Origin: Dendrophyllia cribrosa
Lineage: Eukaryota > Cnidaria > Anthozoa > Scleractinia > Dendrophylliidae
Reading direction: 5' to 3'
DNA: 64,000 nucleotides
NCBI GenBank assembly: GCA_024195265.1
Contig: JAJLRJ010000010.1
Coordinates: 7,286,581-7,350,580 of the forward strand
Positions 44,905-57,300 of the stretch are shown here, one piece after another. Within the stretch, counting starts at the first letter, position 1. Every line of letters begins with the position of its first letter. Both the position numbers and the translations under genes were made by a program. The notes beneath the pieces are model-generated. The model was given only the letters and a program-made list of their open reading frames with translations, made no database searches and had not been told where the DNA came from.

Positions 44905-45242
44905 TTTAAACACGAAGTTCCTGTATAAAAGGCTTATCTCCTCCCCCATTTCACACCTTTGGGGTGTGAAATGCAAATTAAGGCGTCTTTCAGTCACAAA
45001 ACGTGATTAACTTGCGCGTCCTTTCCATATAATTTGCTTCAAAAATACCTGAGCAAAAAAAGAAATAGAAGTTCATAAAGACTTCTGATATAACTTTCAT
45101 GAAGTTTTTCCAAATTGTGTTAGCAATGGTCTAAGTAATGACGCATGTTTGTTGTCAGTTGTTAATGCTTTAGTGGTTGATTGAAGACTGGAGGTGAGAA
45201 TGGCCAGGCCAGGCTCCTTTTACACCGGAACTTCGTGTTTAA
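44905..45242. mobile_element. 300-bp dispersed TIR repeat, copy 2
   Basis: The left TIR TTTAAACACGAAGTTCCTGT pairs with the right CCGGAACTTCGTGTTTAA. The body from 44941 matches 21801-22120. Confidence 0.7.
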
Positions 45243-45974
45243 CTAAATTTCTGAAAGAAAATATGTCAGTCATAATGCTAATAGCTTGAAAATTGTTCGA
45301 CCAAACATGTAAGTAAAGTAAGGGAAGTGGTCAAAACAAGTATACTCGACCAGGACCCACCTTGTGTAGGGGTAGGGGGAGGGGGGGGGGGGTATGCAAG
45401 ATACCACCTACATGTATCTGATGAGTGTAATGGAAATGAGACTTAAATATTCTGTGTGCATGAAGCTAATGCATTGCTAGTAAAATGGCACAGGAAGATT
45501 TAAATATTTTTCTCAGTTTCTACTCCTGACAGAATGGGGGTTATACCAACAAGACACCATTTTTTTAGGTGGGGGAGAGGGGGTACATAAAGAGACCACC
45601 AGTCTTTTTTTGTAAAATGGTGGGTCCTGTCCGCGTACAATAGTTTTAACCATTTCCCTAATAATAAAATAGTGGTGTTTCCCCATATTAATTTTGTATT
45701 CAGAAGCACCACAAAGCCTTATTTATTAAAATTATTAGCAATAGACAAAGAGACGGACAAACGACTAAATAAAAAGAAAGAAATGTTACAAATTTGAATT
45801 TATTTACGAATTGAATTTATTTACGAATTAAATATATTTACGTTTGTCCACTATTATTTGTCATGCTAATCTTCTTTAAAAATGTATATATATTTGTAAG
45901 TCCACCAAAAGCTTCATATATTTGTATAAGTCCACCTGTAGCTTCATTTATTTGTAAGTAAACCTATTGTCTAC

Positions 45975-46143
45975 AAGCAGTCCCTCTTTTCCAGCTTAGT
46001 CCGTCGAACGAGAAACAAAAAACATTGGCGAGCGGAAAATGGCTGCGCAAAAACTGGGGCGAGACGTGCGCGACCATTATCCGCTTGCCAATGTTTTCTC
46101 GTTTCTCGCTCGATGGACTTAGCTGGGAAAGGGGGACTGTTCG
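45975..46143. repeat. Inverted repeat
   Basis: Arms of about 60 bp including TTTTCCAGCTTAGTCCGTCG (left) and CGATGGACTTAGCTGGGAAA (right), with several mismatches. Confidence 0.65.
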
Positions 46144-48660
46144 TAGTCTAGTAAACCTATTGCTTCATGTATTTCTAAGTCAACTTATTTTTGTAACTGA
46201 CGGACGTCTTTGTAAACATAAGTATTAGATTATAGGGCTGGACTAGTCTCCTTAAATCTCTGAATAAAAACCAGAACTGTTTCTTTATTTTCGAATCACC
46301 CTTCACTTGAGTCCTTCCAAAATGATGTCGAATTTATTTTACGGGCTGTTTGAGTCTACCTTCTTTGGTGTATTTGACCAGCGGTACCGGCACTGAGCAC
46401 GCGCAGCCTTGCATAATTATGTTCGTCGTAGCAAACAGCACTACCGCGTTTCCAGGTTCTTTGGAATTGTTTCAATCCGTGAACTAGTACCTACTCCGCG
46501 CGCCATTGCAAACGAGAAGAATGCCCTGGAAGCGAGGTTGGCAAAACCGTGACAGCCTAGAAAGCCCAAAGTCGACAGTGTAAATTGGGATAGGGATATT
46601 CGAGATGATTTGTCTTATAAAAATTGGACATATCTTCGTTGGTTTCGTTGGTTTCAACCCGACCTGAGACTCCAAAGAACGAGTACTCACCAAGGATGTT
46701 TACTGGCAGTTTAGAACGAACCTCCTTGGGCAGGAACTTGATATAATTTAAGTTACAAATCAGGTAAATCCAAATTACTGATAAGTACCTTCAATCACTC
46801 AAAATGTTTGTTTGGACTAAACTAAAAAAAAGGTTATATAGCTGAAGTTTTCTTCAATACAACGCGCGCGTTCATTGGTTGATTCATGGTCACATGACAT
46901 CAAACAAACAAACTGTTTCCCGCCAAACGTCCATGAGCGGGCAACATTTGCGAAAGCGGGCAACATTTTTGACGTCAGAGGGTAACACTACACTGTTGCA
47001 CATGGGTGGGCTCCGGATATCTTCCTAGATTGTATTAGTTTGTCTCTCAGTTCTTTCTTAGACTTCTAAGTCCTCTATTAACGCCAATTTCATGGGAATC
47101 TCGATGCCTCCTCCTTGAACCCATACACCTTCAGGCGCACTCCTGCTTTGGCCAGATACACGGCAAGTCATACCATTGGCGCATCGAGGACTGTTTGGCT
47201 GAGCACATGGCGAAATTCAAGATGTCAATCCGACTGAATTTGAGCACGTTTTATAAACATTTCTCCAAAACTAACGAGAACACAAAAAAAGTCAATCAAA
47301 AATTGATATCAACATAAATTCCGATAAAAAATGTAATTTTTTACCGTTTAGTCCCTTGTCTGCTTGAAAATTCTTTAAAACTCCGCTTCTTCGCGGGTAT
47401 TAAGTTCCTCGAAGCAAGATTTCGTCGTTTAAAGCTCTTCTTTTTCTATTTTGAATATTTTAAATGGGTGTTATTGCAAAATCACGGCCGGTTTTGGACG
47501 GCACGGTCATCAATGGGTTAAAGGAGTTTAGCTGTCAACAAATGCTTCGACAATCTACTAGCTTCAATTGTCCGAAGACGAAATCAGGTTTAAAAATAAG
47601 CACTTAGCTCTGTATTCTTCCAAAAACGCTTGACTTGCAGAGTTACGCAGCCTCAAATGTGAAATGTGGTCTTGACCACTGTTTGAGAAATGTGAAAGAT
47701 GTCTTGAGTAACAAACCGCGAAAAAATGCAGGGAAAAACGACTTTCAAACCGTCTTCTCCGCTAAACACAACAAAAGTGTTTACTGCTGGCGTAACATCG
47801 GCCGTGTAGCCGCGCGATATACAAAGCATCGCTTTGGTTTCAAAATTGCTAAGATCCCGGATGGTGTGTGACCTCATACGAGCATGTTTTGCGACGTCGT
47901 ACGTGCCTTCGAGCTACCCTTGCGCGATGGACCGACCGACGCGCCCGCGAGCTAACCCTGCGCGAGTTCGCGCCCGCGAAACATCCCGCTAGCCATGACC
48001 ATGAAAAATGGCGGGCATAGGTTTTATAAGTATGGAGCTCCGCGAGATCTCCGCTATAAATAGTAGTGTTTCAGATGAGTTACGTGTCGTTTGAAATATG
48101 ATTACCAATTTTTGATGCATTTTCAGCCCATTTTAAATTTTCCCGGCGGGGCGGACATGGGCTTTCGCGTTCGATTTAGCCCTCTTACTTCAAAATCTAC
48201 TCCGCCGGCCGTGATGGTTCATTCAGTTTCCAGCAAGGCCGCAAGCGACTAACATGTCATCAGGAAATACAGTACGATCGAACCCCGTATAACCAACATT
48301 TGTGTTTAATTCAAACAACTCGAAAAGAAAAACCGATTTAATTTATGCTTTTGACTAATCTTTTCTTACAATAGCAGATTTAAACTAATTTCCCTCAGAA
48401 ACACGATTTTTATCAATTACAGTATACCCTTTAATAATTCGCTTTTGACTTTTCTTAACATAGCAGATACAACATTATGCGATACGATCAGTTATTTACA
48501 ATTAATTTTCTTCGATTTATTGCAAAAGGTACTATAAACTAAGCATTGCAGTGCAGTAACCTGAGAGTAGCTGATTATTAACCCTTTCAACACCTAAGGT
48601 GTCAGAAAACAAAATTAAAGAAAAATCCCAAATTTCATTTTGTAAAATATTGAAAAAGAA

Positions 48661-48831
48661 ATGGTACCATGCAAAAGTACTGCTGAAGAGGTTTCATTTG
48701 AATGGTCACACCGTAGGATTTCATTAACAGACTCAAAAGTTAGAACAAATGGTACCATACAAAAGTACTGCCAAAGAGGTTTCATTTGAATGGTCACACC
48801 ATAGGATTTCGTCGACAGACTCAAAAGTTAC
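48661..48831. repeat. Two-copy 88-bp tandem repeat related to the Ig-gene 3' UTR repeat
   Basis: Copies start at 48661 and 48749 (ATGGTACCATGCAAAAGTAC, AGGTTTCATTTGAATGGTCA). They share the TTTCATTTGAATGGTCACAC core and CAGACTCAAAAGTT with 39845-40172. Confidence 0.75.
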
Positions 48832-49432
48832 CTAAATGTAATATAATAGTTGTTTCTAGGAGTGACAGTTTTGAAAGCTAGGGCTTCTTGATGTTCATGA
48901 ATAAAAAAAATAGATAATTTCTGACGACTGAGTAACGTAGGAACGAATTAGTCAGAAATTATAATTCTGACGGCACGGTATATATATAGAGGGTCGCTTT
49001 CCCTCGAGGGACAGCTCAGGACTATTTAAGGTTTTGGCGGGAGGTATTTATCATTTACGTCGGTCAGTCTTCTGCAACGTTATCTTTTTTCGTTTAAGTT
49101 TCAGTCTTTCAAATACGTTAGATAATGTAATATAGCAAAAGTATCTGGAAATGTTATCATTTATCAGTTGTACCTTTGCCTCCGAGGTCCAGTGCCACTG
49201 CAATTTTATAGGGGGGTATACGTTTCCACATTTTTTGGCCACATCTAAAGGGTGATTTTTAGTGGTTTTTCGTATCTTGCGTGGCACAATTTTCTGTAAG
49301 TGAAATGTAATCTACAAAGGTCAAGAGAATGGAAAGAAAATGTTTGTAGAATTCATCCATCAGATGACTGGCTCGCTCATCTTCAATAAATTCATTTCAC
49401 ATTGAATGTCTCGTGTTACTAGCGTCAGAATT

Positions 49433-49629
49433 TCAAAGTTCCGTTGTCATCAGCTTAGAGCTGGTTTCGTCCTGTATACTTTTTGTTCTTGAAGAAAGCA
49501 AACTCCAAGTTTTCTTATCACGTTTTCTTCTTCTGAGAATTAGAATTACCATTGCAGTAATAAGAACAATAGATAGAGCTCCTAAGAAGCCAGTGAATGC
49601 CTGGATGTACACAGTGGACGTATGGGACT
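49433..49629 (-). CDS. TM and tail exon of the CUB/ZP protein
   Basis: SHTSTVYIQAFTGFLGALSI runs into a hydrophobic helix ending ILILRRRKRDKK, then a tail of about 33 residues ending SSKLMTTEL and a stop at 49433. Basic residues follow the helix, giving type I topology. Confidence 0.85.
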
Positions 49630-51304
49630 CTGTTGAATGAATTAAAAAGAGACGACAATTCAAACAAAATAAAACATTAAACTAGCGAGAGGTCCATATT
49701 GGAAAATATTAGTAATTTTACCTTTGCAAATGTACGGAGCCATAAACATGCAAAGCAAAAAAAGAGAACAAAACCAATGTTACGACAGTCCAATTATTTG
49801 ATGATACGGGGTGCCTCCTCGATGAACTGCCGACAGCGATGGAGGACAGAAAAGGATGAGAGGAACGAGTCAGAGGAGTCTGGCCAGGCGCGTAGCCAGC
49901 CTTTGAGCCATTAAGCCCGGGCTTAACAGGAATTTCTGTGATTTTTTTTGTTCAGTAGCCGAAAGGCTGCAATTTCTGCTACTGTTTCTTTGAAAAATAA
50001 AATCATGACCTTCGAAACATGTATGAAAAATGTATGAAAAATGCCCTAATGTTGAAAGCAAAGACGGTGGTCTAAAACTTTGATTAAAATAGCCAAGGAG
50101 TCAAGGGTAGTGATTGGCATATTAAGGGATGAAAGAAACGACCAAATGGTTTGGAACGAACTGTTTGAGCGTGTAAAGGAGTTGGCAGCAGGTTGTGATA
50201 TCGAGCCCAGCATGCCAAGAGTGTCTGCAGTCCAGCGTAATAGAGCGTGATAGAGAGGTCTTCGACAACGAGATCTTACGGTGGAAAAAGAGATGAGCTC
50301 TTGCCGAAGGAGAGAAACCGAAGAGCCTAGTGGATACACTAAGCTGCACAAGGGAAGACCTTTACCCGAATGTCGCCACTGTGCTCACCATTCTCTTAAC
50401 CATGCCAGTGTCGACTGCGACACCAGAGAGATCATTCAGCACCGTAAGAAGAGTGAAAACATACATGCGATCTACTATGCTTACAGAGCGGCTATCGCCC
50501 CTTGCTCTTATGCACGCATACAGAGAGATTGCCTATTGACCCAGAAAAAGTCATCAGAGATTTCTGTGCAAGCAAGCCAAGAAGGCTTGCATTTAAATTG
50601 AGTGACAGATAGTCAATAACAGTCGCGGTCATGACTATGATCTGTTCATCGACGAAGCTCGTTAATAACCGTTAATTATCTTTATAATTCATAAAGTCGG
50701 ACAAGGAATCAGCTGTGCTTTTGTATAAAGCAAAGGATTAGGTTTTTGACTGTCAGCGGTGAAACTAGTATGACCACCTGTAGTTCAAAAGTTGATGTAC
50801 TCAATTTTCGCTGTACATCATAATAAAAAATAATAAAACGTACAACATAAAAACTGAACATTGCGCGCACGATTTCTACGCTATTACAAGATGGCGCGCC
50901 GCCAGAGGAATTCCTCACATATTGCAATCGATGATCAATTCCTTACCAGATTTCATCCTTGCGCCGATATCTCTGCACACCTCGAGCTTTTGTAAAACGT
51001 TGTTTAGTGTACTAAGGCCACGATATATATCAAGTTAACAAAACCTCGGATATATTGCATAAGCACTAAAAATACCTGTCATTTTTTACTGAATCAAGAT
51101 CGATTTTTGGACGAAATATATCGTGGAGAATGCTCAAAATAGCATTTCCGAGCCTCTAGATTTCAAAATTTCCTGGGGGAGCATGCCCCCAGACCCCCCA
51201 GAGACTCGCGCCTTCGGCGCTCCTATTTTATACCCAAAATAAAATATCTCGGGCTTAAACGGAAAAATAATCTGGCTACGCCCCTGCTGGCGTACCCCTC
51301 GACC

Positions 51305-51341
<37 letters not shown>

Positions 51342-54300
51342 TAGACCGAACAGAACAAAGTTCAATGCCGGCCAAAAGGCAAGACCTAACTTCTGCTGAA
51401 AGAACGACTCAAAGGATTTTGATTCGTAAAATACTGACCAAAAAAAGCAATCATAGGTAAATTAACCAACCTGCAGCTTCTTCTTCGAAGTCGACAGGTC
51501 CCAGAGATACAAACACGTCTTTGTCCATGATATACAACTTGTTTTCTCTCCTCCGCCTTCTGTTTTTCGCACAGCCTGTATCGCAGACAGACCCTGTGTC
51601 GGATTGCCTACACGTTAGAACTTCACAGTGAACGTAAAGCCGTGGAGAGGGCACGTTTCGGAACTGGAAAGCTTTAAAGGTGAACTTTTGCGTGGAAGAC
51701 TTTTTGTAGATGTACTTGAGAGTGGAGTCACGGGGGCAGCTAACAAAAAATAAGAAATGAAACGAATCTTCTGTTAAACGGCTATGTCAACACTGGGCAC
51801 AAAGGATGTCAAGTTTGACTGTAATTTCTTCTATTTTTAACGCGCGAATCGATTTTGCCAGAGCAAAATTATAAACGTGATCGAACACAGCATCGGACGA
51901 TCGTGTCGCGTGTACGGTGAAATTTTGTCCTCAAGCCGAGGTCCTGGTCACCTTAGGAGAAACGATCGTTGCGCAAAAGGTGAGGATCCCGGAAAGCTTT
52001 CAAGACTCCTGCTGACACGCCTATAGTAACTTTTGTATGCGGCTTTTGGCTTGAGGATATAATTTCTTGGTTCAACACAACAATATAATTAGAAGGTAAA
52101 ATTTCAAGGAAGTTTGCTTTTATTCAAACTTACCCATGTTCAATGATTGTATATCTCGTCTGGTCACGTGGGTCTTTCGTTGGTGTCACCCAGCATTCCT
52201 CGAGGAAGGCAACAAGGCTCTGGTCACGTGATTTGACATCAATTTGGAAATACATTGTTTGGCCGGGATGCACATTGACAGGATATTGGTTCACCATTAT
52301 ATTGTAATTAGAGTCCTTAAACATGTCCATTTCGTAGGTGAACTTGCCAGTGCCATCAGCTAAAATAAAATACATGTAATCGTAATTGGGTCAAATTATC
52401 AAGCGATTAACCAGGGTGGAGGGGGCGGAGGTAATTCTTGGGTGAAGGGTATCACCCAAGAAAAGGGAAGAAGAAAAGGTCATATATGGCCTATCAGGCT
52501 GGCATTTATCTCAGCATTTCTTAGAATGGAGCGACAAGGAATAATTCCCAGTGTTCTCTATTTTCGAATTGCTCATTGGGAGGACTGCATATTCCCAAGA
52601 GCATTTCAAAACAATAGTTTATGCAAAATTTGGGGGGCAAACAAAGTATATTATGGGCAATTCGAAAATAGAGAATTATGCTATAACAAAAGGAATGATT
52701 TAATTAATCTGTTAACCCTTTCACTACCAGAGTCAATTATGGAGACATATATCATCGTTCTAACTTTTAAGTCCGTCGACGAAATATTATGGGTATGACC
52801 ATTCAAATGAAACCATATCAGCTAAATGCATACAGTCGACTCTCTCAAAGCGGACATCCCTGTAAGGCATACATCCCTGTAAGGTGGACAACCCTGTAAG
52901 GTGGACACCCCTGTAAGGTGGACACCCCTGTAAGACGGAAACCCTTGTTAGGTGGACACCCCTGTAAGGTGGACACCCCTGTAAGACGGACACCCCTGTA
53001 AGGTGGACACCCCTGTAAGGCGGACACCCCTTTAAGGCGAACACCCTGTAATGTGGACACCCCTGTAAGGCGGACACACTTGTAAGGTGGACACCCCTGT
53101 AAGGTGGACACCCCTGTAAGGCGGACACCCCTTTAAGGCGGACACCCCTGTAAGGCGGACACCCCTGTAAGGTGGACCTGTAAGGTGGACATCCCTGTAA
53201 GGTGGGCACCCCTGTAAGGCAGACACCCCTGTAATGTGGACACCCTTGTAAGGCGGAAACCCCTGTAAAGCGGACACCCCTGTAAGGCGGTAACCCCTGT
53301 AAAGCGGACACTCTTGCAAAGCGGACACCCCTGTAAGGTGGAAACCCCTGTAAAGCTAACACCCCTGTAAAGCAGACACCCCTGTAAGGCTGACACCCTT
53401 GTAAGGCGGAAACTCCTGTAAGGAGGACACCCCTGTAAGGCGGAAACCCTTGTAAGGTGGACCTGTAAGGTGGACACTCCCGTAAGGTGGACACTCCCGT
53501 AATGTGGACAACCCTGTAAACCAGACACCCCTGTAAGGCGGACCTGTAAGGTGGACGCCCCTGTAATGTGGCACCTCTGTAAACCGGACATCCCTTTAAA
53601 GTGCACCTAACCCCTAATTTTTTTATTCGCCTAAATGAATGTGCTTGTTTTCTGGAGTGTATCTGTTAAAAAATTTTTTGGATTTGGTGAAATCCTCGAT
53701 TTTCTGTGACCTGTTGAATTGGAAGATAATTTGGTTCAGTACCGAGCAACATGAGGTTTGGGGTTAGTGCCTGATATGACGTAGATTCGGGAACCGAAAT
53801 TCGCCCAAAGAAAGCATCGTCGAGTACTTTCAGCGGCGAGGCACCGGGCAGGCATAATTTCTTTTTTGCACGAGTTTTGCACGACTAAAGCACAGTATTT
53901 TCACTCGATTCGCGCGAAATTTACTTGTTTGTCTGTAAATAAATCTCCATAAGGCGGAAAGCTCTCTAAGGCGGGTAGCTAGAGCTGGTTCCATCCCAAA
54001 GGATATCCGGCTTAGAGTTTATTGTATTCTTTATCAGAAGAAACGGCTAAAAAAACACCCATTGAAACGGGACTTTTCTTTGTTACTTATTTCTACATCG
54101 ATACATGGGTGGCATGGTATTGTATTTAATTATCGTAATGTATTAAGCCTTTGTAATTCAGTTTCTACTGAAAATGAGGAGTTTCATAAAGGATCTAACT
54201 ATCTATTTAAGCCCGCAGCGCTTAGCCACCACCACGAGGCCATCACGCCAACGTTATGGATTATTGATTACCATGGTAACTTACCACCGGAGGTTCGGAC

Positions 54301-57300
54301 TTCTTTTTTCCTCGCTGAATACGAAACAATGGAGATAACATGAATCCTTTGGTACGAACACTGGAAAGCAAACTTTATTCGGCCTTCCCTGGTAATAAGA
54401 TTACTAGAGCTGGACTTTGCATCTCCCATTATGCTGTTCGAATATATGAAATAGTCCTCCGAAATCGTTTGCTCCGTATCGCAACTTTCCAGCGGTGATC
54501 TCAAGAGAGCATGCGTGTCATTAGAGAAAATGACCTTGCATGAAGGGTCCTGGAGGCGAAGAGAGCTGATGTACAAATTAGGCTCAATGATCTTTCTTGA
54601 TATTATTATTTCCATTGCGTAGTGAGTGCATTTTATCGTTAATCCTGCCGATAAAAAAAATACATGTAAGGTATATTAATTGTAAACAGAATAAACGGAC
54701 TTTGAGACTAAGTATTTAGTAAGTTTGAACTGAATAAGACAAGATCCCAGTATTACGAGGTAAGAATGTGACAAGAATCATTGTCGTCATTCACCATGCC
54801 ACAATTACGTATGCGGTATTGATGTCTGTTTTCTCTCGGTTTTTAACGTGGCAGAGTGCAAACTATTGATTGTAAAATTGAGTACAAACAGAGAAAAAGA
54901 TGCAAGCCTGGCACGAGACCGAAGGTATCATGAGCAAACTGAGCCCGGCATGGTGGGAAACGAGGCGCGTCCTAGGCGCGTCGAAAAAATGTCAGGTAAA
55001 TCTGCCCTATTAAATTTCATGATCGAGAATGAAACCTTTATAAGTTAATTATGCATCAGTCAATTCCAGCAGTGCTCGTGTCTCCCCCGGGGACAACCCC
55101 CTGACATAAGCATTTTTGTGAAAAAAAAAATCGGCAAATGCCTCATGGCGGTGATAAAAAGCTGTGCAAATGCCCCGAGGTATAGTCGGAAAGAAGGAAA
55201 ATTCTTGGAATCCAGACTCATCCAAAAGTTATTTGAAGGCAAACTAAGGCCCGGTTCAGACGCCGAACTTTTCATGAGCCGAACTTAATTCGAATTTAGA
55301 CCGACCCAAATTAACAAAAGTACGCCTGTTGATTCAGACGCCGAACTTAATTCAGTTTGAAGAAAAACAAATCGAAAGGTCAGCGGTTTTCAGGCATAAA
55401 CATGGCGGAAGATGCCAGAACAGACGCGCCAGTCGTCCCATATCGGGAGTTTTTCTCTCACGAACAATTTAAAATGATGGAGAAAGCAAGAAAAAATATG
55501 CAGACACTATTGCATTCCATGGTGACAAGAAGACAACAGCTGGTAACTGTCCGTTTAGTTACTCTGCTCTTGTTAACCAACAGTATCTTCGTTGTTTTCG
55601 AAAATAGAACACTTGTTACAGATCGGCATGCGACATCCAATACAAACATACTTCGTGTTAGCGAAGCAGGAGCTGCACATGACTTCGGTGTTATCTCCAA
55701 GCCGCCATGATGGTAAACACGCTTTACGACGCATGTTCTCTACGAGAAACTGCATGTAAAATAAGTTATAATAATTTATGCATTAGGTTTGGTTCATAAA
55801 AAGTTCGGCGTCTGAATCAAAGCCGTTCCAAAGCCGAATCTCCCTGCTGAGCCAGGCAGGAAGAACGGCTGAGCCGTTCCAAATTCAAATAGCCGTTCTT
55901 AACTGATTCAGACGCCGAACTTTTCATGTACTTAACTCAAGGTATTAGGTTCGGCTCGTGAACAGTTCGGCGTCTGAACCGGGCCTAAGTCAACAGAGAA
56001 ATGTCTTCCCTCAGTTTTCCTCTTTTGACAGATTAGAGCAAGTTCGCAATAAATTTCTCATAGGAAATGGAGCCAGGATTATTCTTTGGGATCGAAAACA
56101 CGAGGATGTCAAATGCCCCTGGGGTACACTGAGGGTAGACTAATGCCTGACTCCCGGGATTCGAACGTGAGCAAATGCCCGCCTAATGCCGGGGGATGAC
56201 TGACGCTTAACCCAAAACGAGTTGTTCATCTAACCTGGAGGAGGGCTGTCTCCACCTGCTTGAACGTCTGGTTTTTCTGTGGTATCTGTTGGCTCTTTTG
56301 TAGTAGCTTTCTCCACTGCCGTTGTTTGTGTAAAAGAGGAGATCCTGTTGAACTCCACACTTGCTTTGCTTGGTTGAATAACTTTACTTTGGCTTGCAGG
56401 AGTCACGTGCTCACTTTGATAAATCAGGTGATCAGACCGAGCCAACGTGCTTCTAACAACTAAAATGCTACTCTGATGGGATTTGATGCTTACAGAAACA
56501 CGGGCTTGAGGGGCTATAGTTTTGAAATCAGTCGCCGTCGACGCCTCTTCGCGTGTCGTTTCTTCTGGCATCAAAGTGTATTTATGGCATGACCCACTGG
56601 AAACACTGGGTTTAATAACGTCAGAATTAAGTTCAGTCACCCTCGATGCCTCTTCATGTTTCGTTGCTTCTGTTGCTGAAGTCCCATTTTGATAGATCTT
56701 GCGACTAGCTTTTGAAGATCCAACAGACCATGAAACATTTCTTGAGTGTTTCAATTGAGCGACTGGAGCGATAGTTTGTCTGTCTTTTACCTCAACGAGA
56801 GATGTCCCTGGAATGTCTTCTATCGATTTCCCCCATTTTAGAGAGCTCGTTGCCGGCTTTAGAATGCCTGTTTGTTTAGTGGGATATGTAAGGGTATTGC
56901 TGATATCAGTAGAAGATTCTCTACCTTTCGCTTTAATAGAGGATACGTGCATTTTAACTTCACTTGAACGTAGGACGCTTAACGGTGTAGTATAAACAAG
57001 ATCTGGATTTCCCGCTGTGAACATTGTAGTGACCATTGTGACCATAGAGGAGGGAGTAATCACGTGTGTTTGTATTTGCTCAATCGTAGACACTTTCGTT
57101 GTCGTCGTTTTAATTTTGGAAGAAAGGAAAGTCATAGCTTGCAAACTGGAACTTTTAGTTCTTTCAGTTGTTGCGCTTTTCTCTAGTGTTTTATTGGCTT
57201 CTCTGTCTGATGATTTCACTGACCTTGCAAGTAAGGATGCTTCTAAAGGCAACACAACTGATGTGCTCGTATCCAACACTAGCCTTGCTGTAGATGCCAT

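Larger units (their letters stand above)
44122..49432. other. Repeat-rich intergenic region
   Basis: It contains MITEs at 44310-44500, 44683-44858, 44905-45242 and 45975-46143, and a two-copy 88-bp repeat at 48661-48831. 47880-48240 is CpG-rich. I found no exon. Short frames here (e.g. 47635-47871, 49051-49287) have no recognisable domain, and the last may lie in the 3' UTR of the CUB/ZP gene. Confidence 0.6.

Noticed and set aside
47635..47871. 78-codon plus ORF in the CpG-rich intergenic region
   Set aside because: No recognisable domain, an overlapping minus ORF of equal length, and no splice context.
52787..53606. Overlapping minus-strand ORFs up to 235 codons
   Set aside because: They are translations of a 17-bp minisatellite. 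All frames give the same LTGVSALQGCPPYRGVR-type period, and the array lies in an intron.
55357..55710. 117-codon plus ORF in the Harbinger-like element
   Set aside because: Largely antisense to the Cys-rich frame. No recognisable domain.
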